Position numbers and translations under genes: made by a program. Below are positions 26,490 through 33,677 of a stretch of DNA of 64,000 nt, piece after piece. Origin of the DNA: UBA1081 sp045535305. GTDB lineage: Bacteria > Bacillota > Clostridia > Oscillospirales > Acutalibacteraceae. Each line of letters begins with the position of its first letter. Position 1 is the first letter of the stretch. The stretch lies in contig JAZSLJ010000034.1 of the NCBI GenBank assembly GCA_045535305.1, forward strand, positions 4,467 to 68,466, given 5' to 3'. The notes beneath the pieces were generated by a model. That model was not told where the DNA came from. It did no database searches and worked only from the letters and a program-made list of their open reading frames with translations.

Positions 26490-27179
26490 ATGGCTAAAAA
26501 CAAAACCAAAGCAGAAAAATCATATTACGACAAGATACATAACTGGGGCCGTATTTCAACAGTAACCGCTCTTTGCGTATTGCTCATGTTCCCCTTGGCT
26601 ATATCACTTTATCTGGGCGTTTCTCCGTCTGTTGCAAAAATTATGCAGGGCTTGCTTAAGCTCATACCTCTTTATTGGAGCGTTGCTGTTGTTGAGGTTA
26701 TTTTCTACACACCTATGCTCGGTGCAGGCGGAACATATCTCTCATTCGTAACAGGTAACATTGTTAACCTCAAGCTTCCCTGTGCTATCAGCGCAATGGA
26801 AAGTGCAGATGTAAAGTCAAACACAGAAGAGGGTGAGGTTGTTTCAACAATCGCAATCGCAACATCTTCAATTGTAACAACAATTATACTCGCAATAGGA
26901 ATTATAGCTTTTGCTCCCTTCCTTGAAACATTTACCGAAAGCAAGCTCCTTATGCCTGCATTCAAACAGGTTATCCCCGCACTTTTCGGTGCTCTCGGCG
27001 CAGGATATTTTGTTAAGAACTGGAAAATTTCCTTTGTTCCGATCATCGTTATGCTCATAATACTTGTTTTTGCTCCCACAATCGGTGCATCAACACTTAT
27101 CTTCCCCGGTATCGTGGTATCTGTACTTGCTGCGTTTATTATGTATAAAGTCGGCTTCCTTGACAAAAAGACAAACTGA
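26490..27179 (+). CDS. Membrane protein partner of DUF5058 protein
   Basis: A 229-residue integral membrane protein with about six hydrophobic segments. A conserved-looking hydrophilic motif, NLKLPCAISAMESADVKSNT, sits between helices 2 and 3. ATG 26490 follows GGAGGGG within the end of the upstream gene. It is probably the obligate partner of the DUF5058 protein. A metabolite transporter is plausible but not shown. No plus-strand terminator is obvious directly after it. Confidence 0.75.
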   Translation: MAKNKTKAEKSYYDKIHNWGRISTVTALCVLLMFPLAISLYLGVSPSVAKIMQGLLKLIPLYWSVAVVEVIFYTPMLGAGGTYLSFVTGNIVNLKLPCAISAMESADVKSNTEEGEVVSTIAIATSSIVTTIILAIGIIAFAPFLETFTESKLLMPAFKQVIPALFGALGAGYFVKNWKISFVPIIVMLIILVFAPTIGASTLIFPGIVVSVLAAFIMYKVGFLDKKTN

Positions 27180-27206
27180 TTTTACCATAATTTTTCAATA
27201 AAATTA

Positions 27207-27235
27207 TTGATTTATGATTTAATTGATGTTATAAT
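27207..27235 (+). promoter_or_regulatory. SigA-type promoter for 51-residue peptide gene
   Basis: TTGATT (27207-27212), 17-bp spacer, TATAAT (27230-27235), 38 bases ahead of the ATG. Confidence 0.72.
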
Positions 27236-27273
27236 TTAATCAAACAGAAATATATGTAAAGGAGTGCAGGTAT

Positions 27274-27429
27274 ATGTTCAACAAAGAGTATGATGATATA
27301 AATGAAGTTCTTGACCTTATTGAAAGAATCATTGACATTATCAGAAATCTTTTCGGCGGATTACTCGGCGGATTACTCGGCGGAGCTGCAACTGATACAA
27401 CAACAGCTGCTGCAGAAGAAGTAGAATAA
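27274..27429 (+). CDS. Small amphipathic Gly-rich peptide (51 residues)
   Basis: ATG with AAAGGAG site, own promoter and own terminator. Residues 1-8 are charged (MFNKEYDD). Residues 9-27 form an amphipathic helix (INEVLDLIERIIDIIRNLF). Residues 28-39 are a near-repeat, GGLLGGLLGGAA, from tandem GGATTACTCGGC units, and the tail is Thr/Ala/Glu-rich. There is no separate signal peptide. I do not know a family. The FGGLLGG part resembles the end of the secreted protein at 5082-6350 (FGNLGGAAE), and the gene layout resembles the two other small peptide genes nearby. Confidence 0.68.
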   Translation: MFNKEYDDINEVLDLIERIIDIIRNLFGGLLGGLLGGAATDTTTAAAEEVE

Positions 27430-27443
27430 TTATTAAATCAGAG

Positions 27444-27477
27444 CAGGTGCTGTCTTAATGATAGCACCTGTTTTTTT
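27444..27477 (+). terminator. Intrinsic terminator of 51-residue peptide gene
   Basis: An 8-bp stem CAGGTGCT/AGCACCTG (27444-27451, 27463-27470) followed by seven T's. Confidence 0.85.
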
Positions 27478-27548
27478 ACATTTATACGTCAAATGTTGAC
27501 ACAATTGTGTTATAATTGTGAAAAAAGCAATAATATTTATAAAAATAC

Positions 27549-27577
27549 TTGCAGATTATACGTTATTGTGATATGAT
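27549..27577 (+). promoter_or_regulatory. SigA-type promoter for 40-residue peptide gene
   Basis: TTGCAG (27549-27554), 17-bp spacer, TATGAT (27572-27577), 40 bases ahead of the TTG start. Confidence 0.65.
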
Positions 27578-27617
27578 ATATGCGAATTAAAATCCCAAAG
27601 AAACGGAGGTCAATACA

Positions 27618-27740
27618 TTGAACAGCTTCACACAGATTATTAATTATATTATGTATATCATCGACCTCATTCGTAGTTGGCTTGAGAACTTAAACAATAT
27701 TCCAAACAACGGCGCTGAAGATGACAATAATGTAATTTAA
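27618..27740 (+). CDS. Small amphipathic peptide (40 residues)
   Basis: TTG start preceded by AAACGGAGG; own promoter upstream and own terminator after. Residues 2-24 give an amphipathic helix (NSFTQIINYIMYIIDLIRSW, then LEN) and the last 16 residues are polar and acidic. No family recognised. It is the third small peptide gene with self-contained signals within 4 kb. A toxin, bacteriocin-like or membrane-regulatory peptide are all possible; the sequence does not choose between them. Confidence 0.65.
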   Translation: MNSFTQIINYIMYIIDLIRSWLENLNNIPNNGAEDDNNVI

Positions 27741-27747
27741 TAAAATT

Positions 27748-27774
27748 AAAGCCTGCGTTATGCAGGCTTTTTTT
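27748..27774 (+). terminator. Intrinsic terminator of 40-residue peptide gene
   Basis: A 9-bp perfect stem AAAGCCTGC/GCAGGCTTT (27748-27756, 27762-27770) running into a T tract. Confidence 0.9.
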
Positions 27775-27834
27775 ATGCGTGATTGAACATCCTATTCCAA
27801 AAATAAAATTTTTGTAAAATTTTGCCAATTCTTA

Positions 27835-27863
27835 TTGACAAAGCAAAATTAAAATGTTATATT
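27835..27863 (+). promoter_or_regulatory. SigA-type promoter for AbrB-type regulator
   Basis: TTGACA (27835-27840), 17-bp spacer, TATATT (27858-27863), 20 bases ahead of the ATG. Confidence 0.75.
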
Positions 27864-27883
27864 GAAGAAAAAAAGGATGGTAT

Positions 27884-28156
27884 ATGGATATGAGAACTAC
27901 AGGTATAAAAAGAACAGTAGATGCAGTGGGCAGATTCGTTATTCCCATGGAATTAAGAAAGCAGCTTAACATTGTAGATGCGCAGGACGAGCTTGAAGTA
28001 TTTGTTGAAGAAGACAGAATCATACTTAAAAAATACACACCGTCCTGTTTCCTTTGCAGTAACTCAGAGGACCTTGTGGAATACAATGACCATAAAATAT
28101 GCAAAGCCTGCATAGCAAAGCTTGCAGAAAGCATAGCAGAAATAGAGGCTGAATAA
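27884..28156 (+). CDS. AbrB/SpoVT-type transcriptional regulator with zinc-binding tail
   Basis: A 90-residue DNA-binding protein. Residues 1-50 show the swapped-hairpin AbrB fold pattern (TTGIKRTVDAVGRFVIPMEL, then LEVFVEEDRIILKKY). Residues 55-80 contain two Cys pairs (CFLCSN and CKAC), a likely zinc ribbon seen in some clostridial AbrB relatives. It is expected to control transition-state or stationary-phase genes. ATG 27884 has an AAAGGATGG site, and the gene has its own promoter and terminator. An ATG two codons later is an alternative start. Confidence 0.88.
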   Translation: MDMRTTGIKRTVDAVGRFVIPMELRKQLNIVDAQDELEVFVEEDRIILKKYTPSCFLCSNSEDLVEYNDHKICKACIAKLAESIAEIEAE

Positions 28157-28165
28157 AACAATTAA

Positions 28166-28194
28166 GCACCCGACCTACATCGGGTGCATTTTAT
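28166..28194 (+). terminator. Intrinsic terminator
   Basis: An 8-bp stem GCACCCGA/TCGGGTGC (28166-28173, 28180-28187) followed by ATTTTATTATTTT. Confidence 0.82.
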
Positions 28195-28210
28195 TATTTT
28201 ATAATCACGC

Positions 28211-28239
28211 AAAAAAAAGCAGAGCGTTTAAGCTCTGCT
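28211..28239 (-). terminator. Intrinsic terminator
   Basis: Stem AGCAGAGC/GCTCTGCT (28218-28225, 28232-28239), with eight T's following on the minus strand. It ends the membrane-anchored protein gene at 28248. Confidence 0.85.
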
Positions 28240-28247
28240 AAATTTTA

Positions 28248-29201
28248 TTATTTGTATGTTACGTTATTGATTGTCATCTTATTTGTAAGTGTTGCGTAAC
28301 CTGCAACAGGAACAATAACAGCAGTTGCATCAACTTCGATAAAGTAATTCATAATCTGAACAAGCTCTTCAACTTTACCTGTAGCTGTGTCAAATGTAAG
28401 AGTAGCTGTACAATCTTTACCTGTAAGTTCAAACTTCTTCATAGTAACAACGCCTGAGAATTCAGCAACAATGTTATCAATTTCTTTCTGATTAAGAGGA
28501 TTGAACATTGAACCAACAGCACTGGGACATGATGTTGCACCGTCTTCTGCGGGAAGAGGACTCTTTTCATCATGAAGAACGATAGTGATTGTTGTCTTGC
28601 CGCCGCTTTCAGTCATAGTTGCTGACTTGATTTTGCTTACATCTGTAAGAAGACAACCCTTCTGGTTTCTGATAATCGGAATCTGTTCCATATCATCTCT
28701 GTTCTGGAGATCTGCTTCGTCTTCAGTAGTCATAAGACCCTGAGCGATAGGAAGAACAAGGTTACCTACTGTACCGAGGTCATAGTCGTCAGCAAGTGTC
28801 TGGAATTCTTTCTTATCGTATGTAGCAACGCCGGACTTAAGCTGGTTCATAACTTCTGTGTACTTAGCAAGGATTTCCTCGTATGAAGGACCGGAAGGTG
28901 TGTCTGTGCCGGGTGCTTCTGAACCGCCGTCTGTGCCGGGCTCTGCTGTACTGGGATTGTTTGTGCTAGGATTGTTATTGCTAGGAATGTTTGTGCTAGG
29001 ACCGTTTGTGCTAGGAGTGTTTGTGCTAGGATTGTTTGTGTTGCCTGAACCGTCATTTACAACTGCACCGCCTGTTGCGATAGTTGAAACCTTAGATGCT
29101 GTTACGATACAGCTTACTGAACATACGCAAAGAGCTAAAACTGTAACAACAGAAACGAGTCTGGAAAGTACGGGTGAATCGTACTCGTGGCTTTTTTTCA
29201 T
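28248..29201 (-). CDS. Membrane-anchored extracellular protein with NPST-type repeats
   Basis: A 317-residue protein. A short cytoplasmic N-terminus (MKKSHEYDSPVLSR) precedes one hydrophobic segment (VVTVLALCVCSVSCIV), acting as a signal anchor or uncleaved signal. Then comes a low-complexity region of tandem 'PSTN' units (for example NNPSTNTPSTNGPSTNIPSN), a Gly/Ser/Pro linker, and a C-terminal globular domain of about 200 residues with alternating strands, family unknown. I set the start at ATG 29201: the upstream ATG (29222) overlaps the AAAGGGG ribosome site. Repeat number is likely variable between strains. It probably faces the cell wall. Confidence 0.72.
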   Translation of the reverse strand: MKKSHEYDSPVLSRLVSVVTVLALCVCSVSCIVTASKVSTIATGGAVVNDGSGNTNNPSTNTPSTNGPSTNIPSNNNPSTNNPSTAEPGTDGGSEAPGTDTPSGPSYEEILAKYTEVMNQLKSGVATYDKKEFQTLADDYDLGTVGNLVLPIAQGLMTTEDEADLQNRDDMEQIPIIRNQKGCLLTDVSKIKSATMTESGGKTTITIVLHDEKSPLPAEDGATSCPSAVGSMFNPLNQKEIDNIVAEFSGVVTMKKFELTGKDCTATLTFDTATGKVEELVQIMNYFIEVDATAVIVPVAGYATLTNKMTINNVTYK

Positions 29202-29398
29202 ATCTTGAGTTACCCCTTTCATGGATTACATCTTTTACTAACCCAATTACTATTTTGGTGCATACACACCACTTACATTAAATTTACATCAAATGAAAAA
29301 AAAAGTCAAGATGTAAATTTACTTTTCTATGAACTTTTTATTAAAATTTTCAAAATTATATAAATTTCTGCAACTTATATCCATTTTTGTAATAATTT

Positions 29399-30997
29399 TC
29401 ATTTTATATTGTCTGCAATATCTCTGAAAATGGGTGCACATTCGGTAGAAGAAGAACTGCCGTCCTCTTTAAAAACAACAACTACATATTCGGGATTTTC
29501 GGCAGGATAATAACCTGCAAACCATGTATGAACTATCTCTCTGCCATTTTCAAGCCAGCCTGTTTCTGCCGTTGCTGTTTTGCCCGCGGCGTTGTATCCC
29601 ATGGGCGCGGCAAGCTTACCGCTGCCGTTAACAACGGTATTTTCAAGCATCTGACGAATATTTTTGCAAACGCTGTCCGTTAATACCTTATTATTCGTTT
29701 CGTTTTTGTAATATGCACTGACTTTGCCGTTATTCTCAACTATTTCTTTTAAGATATACGGCTCACGGTAGTATCCGCCGTTGACAAAAGCACAGTATAC
29801 TGCCCCTATCTGCAACGGTGTGGCAAGTAACGTACCCTGTCCGAATGAAAGATTTGCAAGTGCGGCGGCAGAATCAATATCCTGTGCATCGGGAAGAATC
29901 CCACCAAGTGAAACAATAGAATCCGCAAGGGTAATTTTTGAACCGAAACCCAACTGAGATGCAATATCTGTTATATTTTCCGCGCCGACAAGCTGACCGA
30001 GCTGAATAAAATATGAATTGCACGAAACCGCCACAGCATCCGACATATCAAGCTCACCGTGGCCGTCCTTTTTATGGCAGTTGAAGCGTATTCCGTTAAC
30101 AGTAACGTAACCCTCGCAATTAAACACCGTATCGGCTGAAATCCCCGAATCAAGAGCCGCCGCCGCAACGACAGGCTTGAAAACCGATCCCACCGCATAA
30201 GCACTTAACGCTCTGTTGAGAAAGGGCGAAGCGGAATCCTTCAGCGATGATGCCATATCTTCCCTGTCAAAGGACGGAGTAGTTGCAAGAGCGAGAATCT
30301 CACTCGTCTGAGCATCAAGCACTATAACAGCACCCTTATCCATACCGTTGTGAGCCATAACATCTTCACATACACGCTGAATTTCATAATCAAGAGTAAG
30401 CACAAGTCCTGCGGAAGATGCATAATTATCATTCACAGTCTTGAATCCGTGTCCTCTGAGCATTTTGCCGTTGACATCTGCCGAATATCTTACAGACAGA
30501 CTGCCCGAATTCTTATTCATAAGACTGTCAAAGGCTTTTTCTATACCGCTTGCACCTTTGCCCTCATTGTCAAGATAACCTATGATATGAGATGCCACAT
30601 CGGTCTGAGAATATCTGTTGTAAGCGGTCATTTCGATAATATCGTCGCAAGAACCCGAATAATTTTCAACATACAGAAGAAATGGCGTTCCCTTACGGCT
30701 TTTTTCAGTCGCAAGAGCGTATTCATCAGCAGAAATGCAATTTTTCAGCGTTGCCATTGCATTTTCTGTGGGGTCTACTGCAAGAACGGTAACAAATTCC
30801 CTGTTTACAAGGGGAATCATATTCCTGTCGTATATCATACCTCTTGTCTGTGCAACCTCTATACGCCTTGCGCTCTGATTAACACCCGCCTGCGAATACT
30901 GCTCGGCAGTCAGCGAGCCTATTTTAAAAAGCAGTCCGCAGCACAATGCCACAACAGTAAAAAATAAAGCTATTACTCTCTTTTCCGTAACAATCAC
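29399..30997 (-). CDS. Class B penicillin-binding protein (transpeptidase)
   Basis: A 532-residue bitopic enzyme that crosslinks peptidoglycan. The N-terminal helix covers residues 8-27, then the dimerisation-domain motif RGMIYDRN (52-59). The transpeptidase domain has SVFK (271-274, catalytic Ser), SCN (325-327) and a KTATAETG box. At 532 residues it is shorter than FtsI/SpoVD and lacks PASTA domains; it is most like the smaller PBP2/SpoVD-type proteins. The start is GTG 30997 with no good ribosome site, so the exact start is uncertain. It stands alone, with no mra or mre genes beside it, so a role in division, elongation or sporulation cannot be chosen. Confidence 0.9.
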   Translation of the reverse strand: MIVTEKRVIALFFTVVALCCGLLFKIGSLTAEQYSQAGVNQSARRIEVAQTRGMIYDRNMIPLVNREFVTVLAVDPTENAMATLKNCISADEYALATEKSRKGTPFLLYVENYSGSCDDIIEMTAYNRYSQTDVASHIIGYLDNEGKGASGIEKAFDSLMNKNSGSLSVRYSADVNGKMLRGHGFKTVNDNYASSAGLVLTLDYEIQRVCEDVMAHNGMDKGAVIVLDAQTSEILALATTPSFDREDMASSLKDSASPFLNRALSAYAVGSVFKPVVAAAALDSGISADTVFNCEGYVTVNGIRFNCHKKDGHGELDMSDAVAVSCNSYFIQLGQLVGAENITDIASQLGFGSKITLADSIVSLGGILPDAQDIDSAAALANLSFGQGTLLATPLQIGAVYCAFVNGGYYREPYILKEIVENNGKVSAYYKNETNNKVLTDSVCKNIRQMLENTVVNGSGKLAAPMGYNAAGKTATAETGWLENGREIVHTWFAGYYPAENPEYVVVVFKEDGSSSSTECAPIFRDIADNIK

Positions 30998-31068
30998 CGA
31001 AAATATTATTTGCTTAAATTTACCGATTATAAGTGATAAACAAAATATAATACTTTACAAATAAAACA

Positions 31069-31096
31069 TTGACAAAGACAGGTTTATTGGTATAAA
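31069..31096 (+). promoter_or_regulatory. SigA-type promoter for corA leader transcript
   Basis: TTGACA (31069-31074), 16-bp spacer, TATAAA (31091-31096). The predicted start near 31103 gives a leader of about 180 bases ahead of corA, holding a short ORF and a hairpin. Confidence 0.72.
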
Positions 31097-31160
31097 ATAT
31101 TAGTATTCAGATAATCTGACGGTATATCTAAATAATTCATACACAAGGAAGTGATTTTTA

Positions 31161-31220
31161 ATGGAACCCGATTCTTATCGAGGGAACACCGTACCGCCTG
31201 AACAAAGATATGCTGAATAA
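31161..31220 (+). CDS. Leader peptide upstream of corA (19 residues)
   Basis: A complete 19-codon frame with an AAGGAAGTG ribosome site 8-10 bases ahead of the ATG, encoding MEPDSYRGNTVPPEQRYAE. It opens with two acidic residues around a proline and contains a Pro-Pro pair. Its stop codon lies two bases before a terminator-like hairpin, and corA follows. In Salmonella the Mg2+ transporter gene mgtA is controlled by a leader peptide, MgtL, that as I recall also begins MEPD and is Pro-rich; acidic/Pro nascent chains destabilise ribosomes at low Mg2+. A role as a Mg2+-sensing leader is inference. Homology to MgtL is not claimed. Confidence 0.65.
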   Translation: MEPDSYRGNTVPPEQRYAE

Positions 31221-31222
31221 AC

Positions 31223-31262
31223 CAAAGCTTTGAATTAGTCTTTTCACGGCTTTGTTTTGTTC
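31223..31262 (+). promoter_or_regulatory. Attenuator-like hairpin between leader ORF and corA
   Basis: Stem CAAAGC/GCTTTG (31223-31228, 31249-31254) is extended inside by TGAA/TTCA (31231-31234, 31243-31246) after a 2x2 internal loop, then TTTTGTT follows. The last leader codons contain GAACAAA (31200-31206), complementary to TTTGTTC (31256-31262), and CAAAG (31203-31207), complementary to CTTTG (31250-31254). This offers a competing structure that a ribosome on the leader ORF would control. Confidence 0.6.
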
Positions 31263-31284
31263 GGCCGCGAAAGGATTTGATAAT

Positions 31285-32229
31285 ATGACCAACTGTTACA
31301 TCACAAGGAACAACTACCTTGAGGAGCTGACAGGACCCGAACCCGGTTGCTGGGTTAACCTTATTGCACCAAGCGAATCTGAAATCAACAGGATTTCAAA
31401 CAAATACAGTCTTGATATTGATGCCCTTAAAGCTGCACTTGACGCCGACGAGCGTTCCCGTATCGAGATTGAAGACAACTACACAATGATTCTTGTTAAC
31501 ATCCCCATTGTTGAAGAAGAAACCGACAAAGAGCTTTACAGCACTATCCCCCTTGCAATCATTGTTGTTGACGATGCCGTTATCACCGTTTGCAGTGAAG
31601 ATACTCCTATTCTGCGCCAGTTCGCGATAGGAAAGGTTAAGGATTTTTACTCAAATATGAAATCCCGCTTCATTCTGCAGATTCTTTACAAGACATCCTC
31701 ACTTTTTCTTTCTTACCTGAGAATAATTGACAGAAAAAGTGAAAACGTTGAAAACGAGCTTCACAAATCACAGAAAAACAAAGAGCTTATTGAGCTTTTA
31801 AAGCTTGAAAAATCCCTTGTTTACTTTACAACTGCTCTGCGTTCAAACGAAGCAATACTCGAAAAAATGCTCCGTCTTGAAATTATCAAAAAATATCCCG
31901 AAGATATTGATTTGCTTGAAGATGTTATCGTTGAAAACAAACAGGCTATCGAAATGGCAAACATCTACTCCGGCATTTTAAGCGGCACTATGGATGCTTT
32001 CGCTTCGGTTATTTCAAACAACCTCAACATCGTAATGAAAGTGCTTTCCGTTATCACAATCGTGCTGTCCATTCCCACACTTATATTCAGTGCTTACGGA
32101 ATGAACACCAATCTTAACGGTATGCCATTTGCAAACAGCGAATGGGGCTTTACAATAGTTGTTGTAGGAGCAATAGTAATTTCGCTCGTAGCAATGATTG
32201 TTTTTATGAAAAGCAAAAAGTTCAAATAA
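31285..32229 (+). CDS. corA: CorA family magnesium transporter
   Basis: A 314-residue CorA-type Mg2+ channel (pentameric in known members). The N-terminal cytosolic domain leads to a long helix (ENVENELHKSQKNKELIELL) and two C-terminal membrane helices. The signature YGMN (in FSAYGMNTNLNGMP) ends the first helix, and the short basic tail KSKKFK closes the protein. ATG 31285 follows AAAGGATTTGATAAT; the frame is open for 11 codons upstream, but these lie in the leader hairpin. It is expressed through the leader region described at 31069-31262 and ends at a bidirectional terminator. Transport of Co2+ or Ni2+ is also possible. Confidence 0.93.
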   Translation: MTNCYITRNNYLEELTGPEPGCWVNLIAPSESEINRISNKYSLDIDALKAALDADERSRIEIEDNYTMILVNIPIVEEETDKELYSTIPLAIIVVDDAVITVCSEDTPILRQFAIGKVKDFYSNMKSRFILQILYKTSSLFLSYLRIIDRKSENVENELHKSQKNKELIELLKLEKSLVYFTTALRSNEAILEKMLRLEIIKKYPEDIDLLEDVIVENKQAIEMANIYSGILSGTMDAFASVISNNLNIVMKVLSVITIVLSIPTLIFSAYGMNTNLNGMPFANSEWGFTIVVVGAIVISLVAMIVFMKSKKFK

Positions 32230-32233
32230 TATT

Positions 32234-32266
32234 AAAAAAGCTCCCGAAAGCAGGGAGCTTTTTTGT
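32234..32266. terminator. Bidirectional intrinsic terminator
   Basis: A 12-bp perfect stem AAAAAAGCTCCC/GGGAGCTTTTTT (32234-32245, 32253-32264) between the convergent corA and radical SAM genes. Confidence 0.92.
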
Positions 32267-32269
32267 TGT

Positions 32270-33139
32270 TTATACACCGCTCAAATCAAATGGCGGAGTG
32301 TATTCACTTTTTGCGGAAGAAAAATCCTGCACATAACCGTTTTCAAGCCCAACAAGATACATATAATCAACTGCACGGTTATATTCCTCGCGTGAAACGG
32401 TCGATTGCAGATTAAGCTCTTTACAATTCGCGTTAGGTGTAAACTGGCTCATAAGGCTGAAAATCACCTTATTATCAAATTCATCGGCAACCCAATCTAT
32501 AACATCAAGGGTATTTTCAATCTCACCGGGGATCATCAGATGGCGTATAATAACGCCCTTTTGCATAACCCCCTCATCATCGAGCACAGCTTCGCCCACC
32601 TGACGGAACATTTCTCTGATTGCCTTTTTTGCAATCTCAGGATAATCCGCCGCTTTTGAATATTTTTTTGCAATATCCCCATTAAGATATTTTAAATCAG
32701 GCAGATAAATCTGCACCTTACCCTCAAATTGAACCAATGTTTCCACACTGTCGTAACCGCTTGAATTATACACAACGGGAACACTCAGAGGTTTTTGCAG
32801 AGATTCAAGAATCTGCTCCGCATAATGTGTGGGCGTAACGAGATTTATATTATGCACACCGTTAAAAATAAGCTCATCATAAATCTCCCTGAGTCTGTTC
32901 ACATCAATTTCCTTACCGAATCCACCCGAGCTTATCTCATAATTCTGGCAAAAAACGCATTTAAGATTGCATCCGCTGAAAAAGATTGCACCCGAGCCGC
33001 CGTATCCGCTGATGCAAGGCTCTTCCCAGAAATGAGCACCCGCGCGGGCAATTTTAAGAGCATCACCAACTCCGCACACGCCTGTATTAACAGCTCTGTC
33101 AACATCGCATTTTCGCGGACAAATATTACAAAAAGACAT
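32270..33139 (-). CDS. Radical SAM protein, PflA-like (COG1313 type)
   Basis: A 289-residue radical SAM enzyme. An N-terminal Cys motif (CNICPRKCDVDR, with a further CGVG) precedes the radical SAM cluster motif in FSGCNLKCVFCQNYEIS (CxxxCxxC). GGxGxI-type and SAM-binding segments follow (NLVTPTHYAEQI, YNSSGYDSVETL). The layout matches the COG1313 group, annotated as PflA-like but without a known pyruvate formate-lyase partner. The substrate is unknown. ATG 33139 has a GGTGAT site; an upstream in-frame extension lies in the mscL terminator. It follows mscL on the same strand. Confidence 0.88.
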   Translation of the reverse strand: MSFCNICPRKCDVDRAVNTGVCGVGDALKIARAGAHFWEEPCISGYGGSGAIFFSGCNLKCVFCQNYEISSGGFGKEIDVNRLREIYDELIFNGVHNINLVTPTHYAEQILESLQKPLSVPVVYNSSGYDSVETLVQFEGKVQIYLPDLKYLNGDIAKKYSKAADYPEIAKKAIREMFRQVGEAVLDDEGVMQKGVIIRHLMIPGEIENTLDVIDWVADEFDNKVIFSLMSQFTPNANCKELNLQSTVSREEYNRAVDYMYLVGLENGYVQDFSSAKSEYTPPFDLSGV

Positions 33140-33149
33140 AATTATCACC

Positions 33150-33178
33150 AACAAAACCGCCGAGCTGTGTCGACGGTT
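33150..33178 (-). terminator. Intrinsic terminator of mscL
   Basis: A 9-bp stem AACCGCCGA/TCGACGGTT (33155-33163, 33170-33178) with one G-T pair. A weak T-rich tail on the minus strand (TTTTGTTGG) suggests incomplete termination into the radical SAM gene. Confidence 0.6.
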
Positions 33179-33188
33179 TGATTTTTTA

Positions 33189-33617
33189 TTATTCTTCTGT
33201 TGCTTCTGCTGTTTCTTCAATTACTGATGTACAGTGAGGGCAACGTGTAGCTTCTATTGCGATTTCAGTGCAGCAATAGGGGCATACCTTTGTTGTGGGA
33301 GCAGCTTCTTCCTCTGCCTCTTTTTTCTTGCCCATGCTCATAAGCTTGTTAATACCTTTGATAAGGAAGAAGAGGATAAGAGCCATAATGATAAAATTAA
33401 TAACCGCAGTAATAAAGTTTGAAGCAAAACCGCCGATATCCTGCCATGTATATCTTGCACCTGCTGTGATGAACTGAAGAATGGGGTTAATAAAGTTATC
33501 TGTAAGAGATGTAACGATATCCTTGAATGCAGCACCGATAATAACGCCTACTGCAAGGTCAAGCACATTACCCTGTAACGCAAAAGCCTTAAACTCTGCC
33601 AAAAACTTTTTAATCAT
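33189..33617 (-). CDS. mscL: Large-conductance mechanosensitive channel with C-terminal zinc ribbon
   Basis: A 142-residue inner-membrane channel that opens on osmotic downshock. The N-terminal amphipathic helix and first membrane helix read FLAEFKAFALQGNVLDLAVG, then VIIGAAF. The second helix is FIIMALILFFLIKGINKL. The C-terminus departs from the usual helical bundle: it carries CPYCCTEIAIEATRCPHC, a four-cysteine zinc-ribbon-like motif, then an acidic tail. ATG 33617 has an AGGA site; an upstream extension lies in repeat copy 2. The zinc ribbon is known in some clostridial MscL proteins; its role is unclear. Confidence 0.93.
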   Translation of the reverse strand: MIKKFLAEFKAFALQGNVLDLAVGVIIGAAFKDIVTSLTDNFINPILQFITAGARYTWQDIGGFASNFITAVINFIIMALILFFLIKGINKLMSMGKKKEAEEEAAPTTKVCPYCCTEIAIEATRCPHCTSVIEETAEATEE

Positions 33618-33677
33618 ATTAATTCCTGCCTTTTCTACATTTTTTGATACAATTATAGCATAAAAAATCAGAATGTC

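Noticed and set aside
27496..27516. TTGACA plus TATAAT upstream of the 40-residue peptide gene
   Set aside because: The spacer is only 9 bp; the TTGCAG-17-TATGAT pair at 27549-27577 is better placed.
31103..31160. M-box Mg2+ riboswitch ahead of corA
   Set aside because: No M-box conserved core could be identified; the leader is too short for the aptamer.
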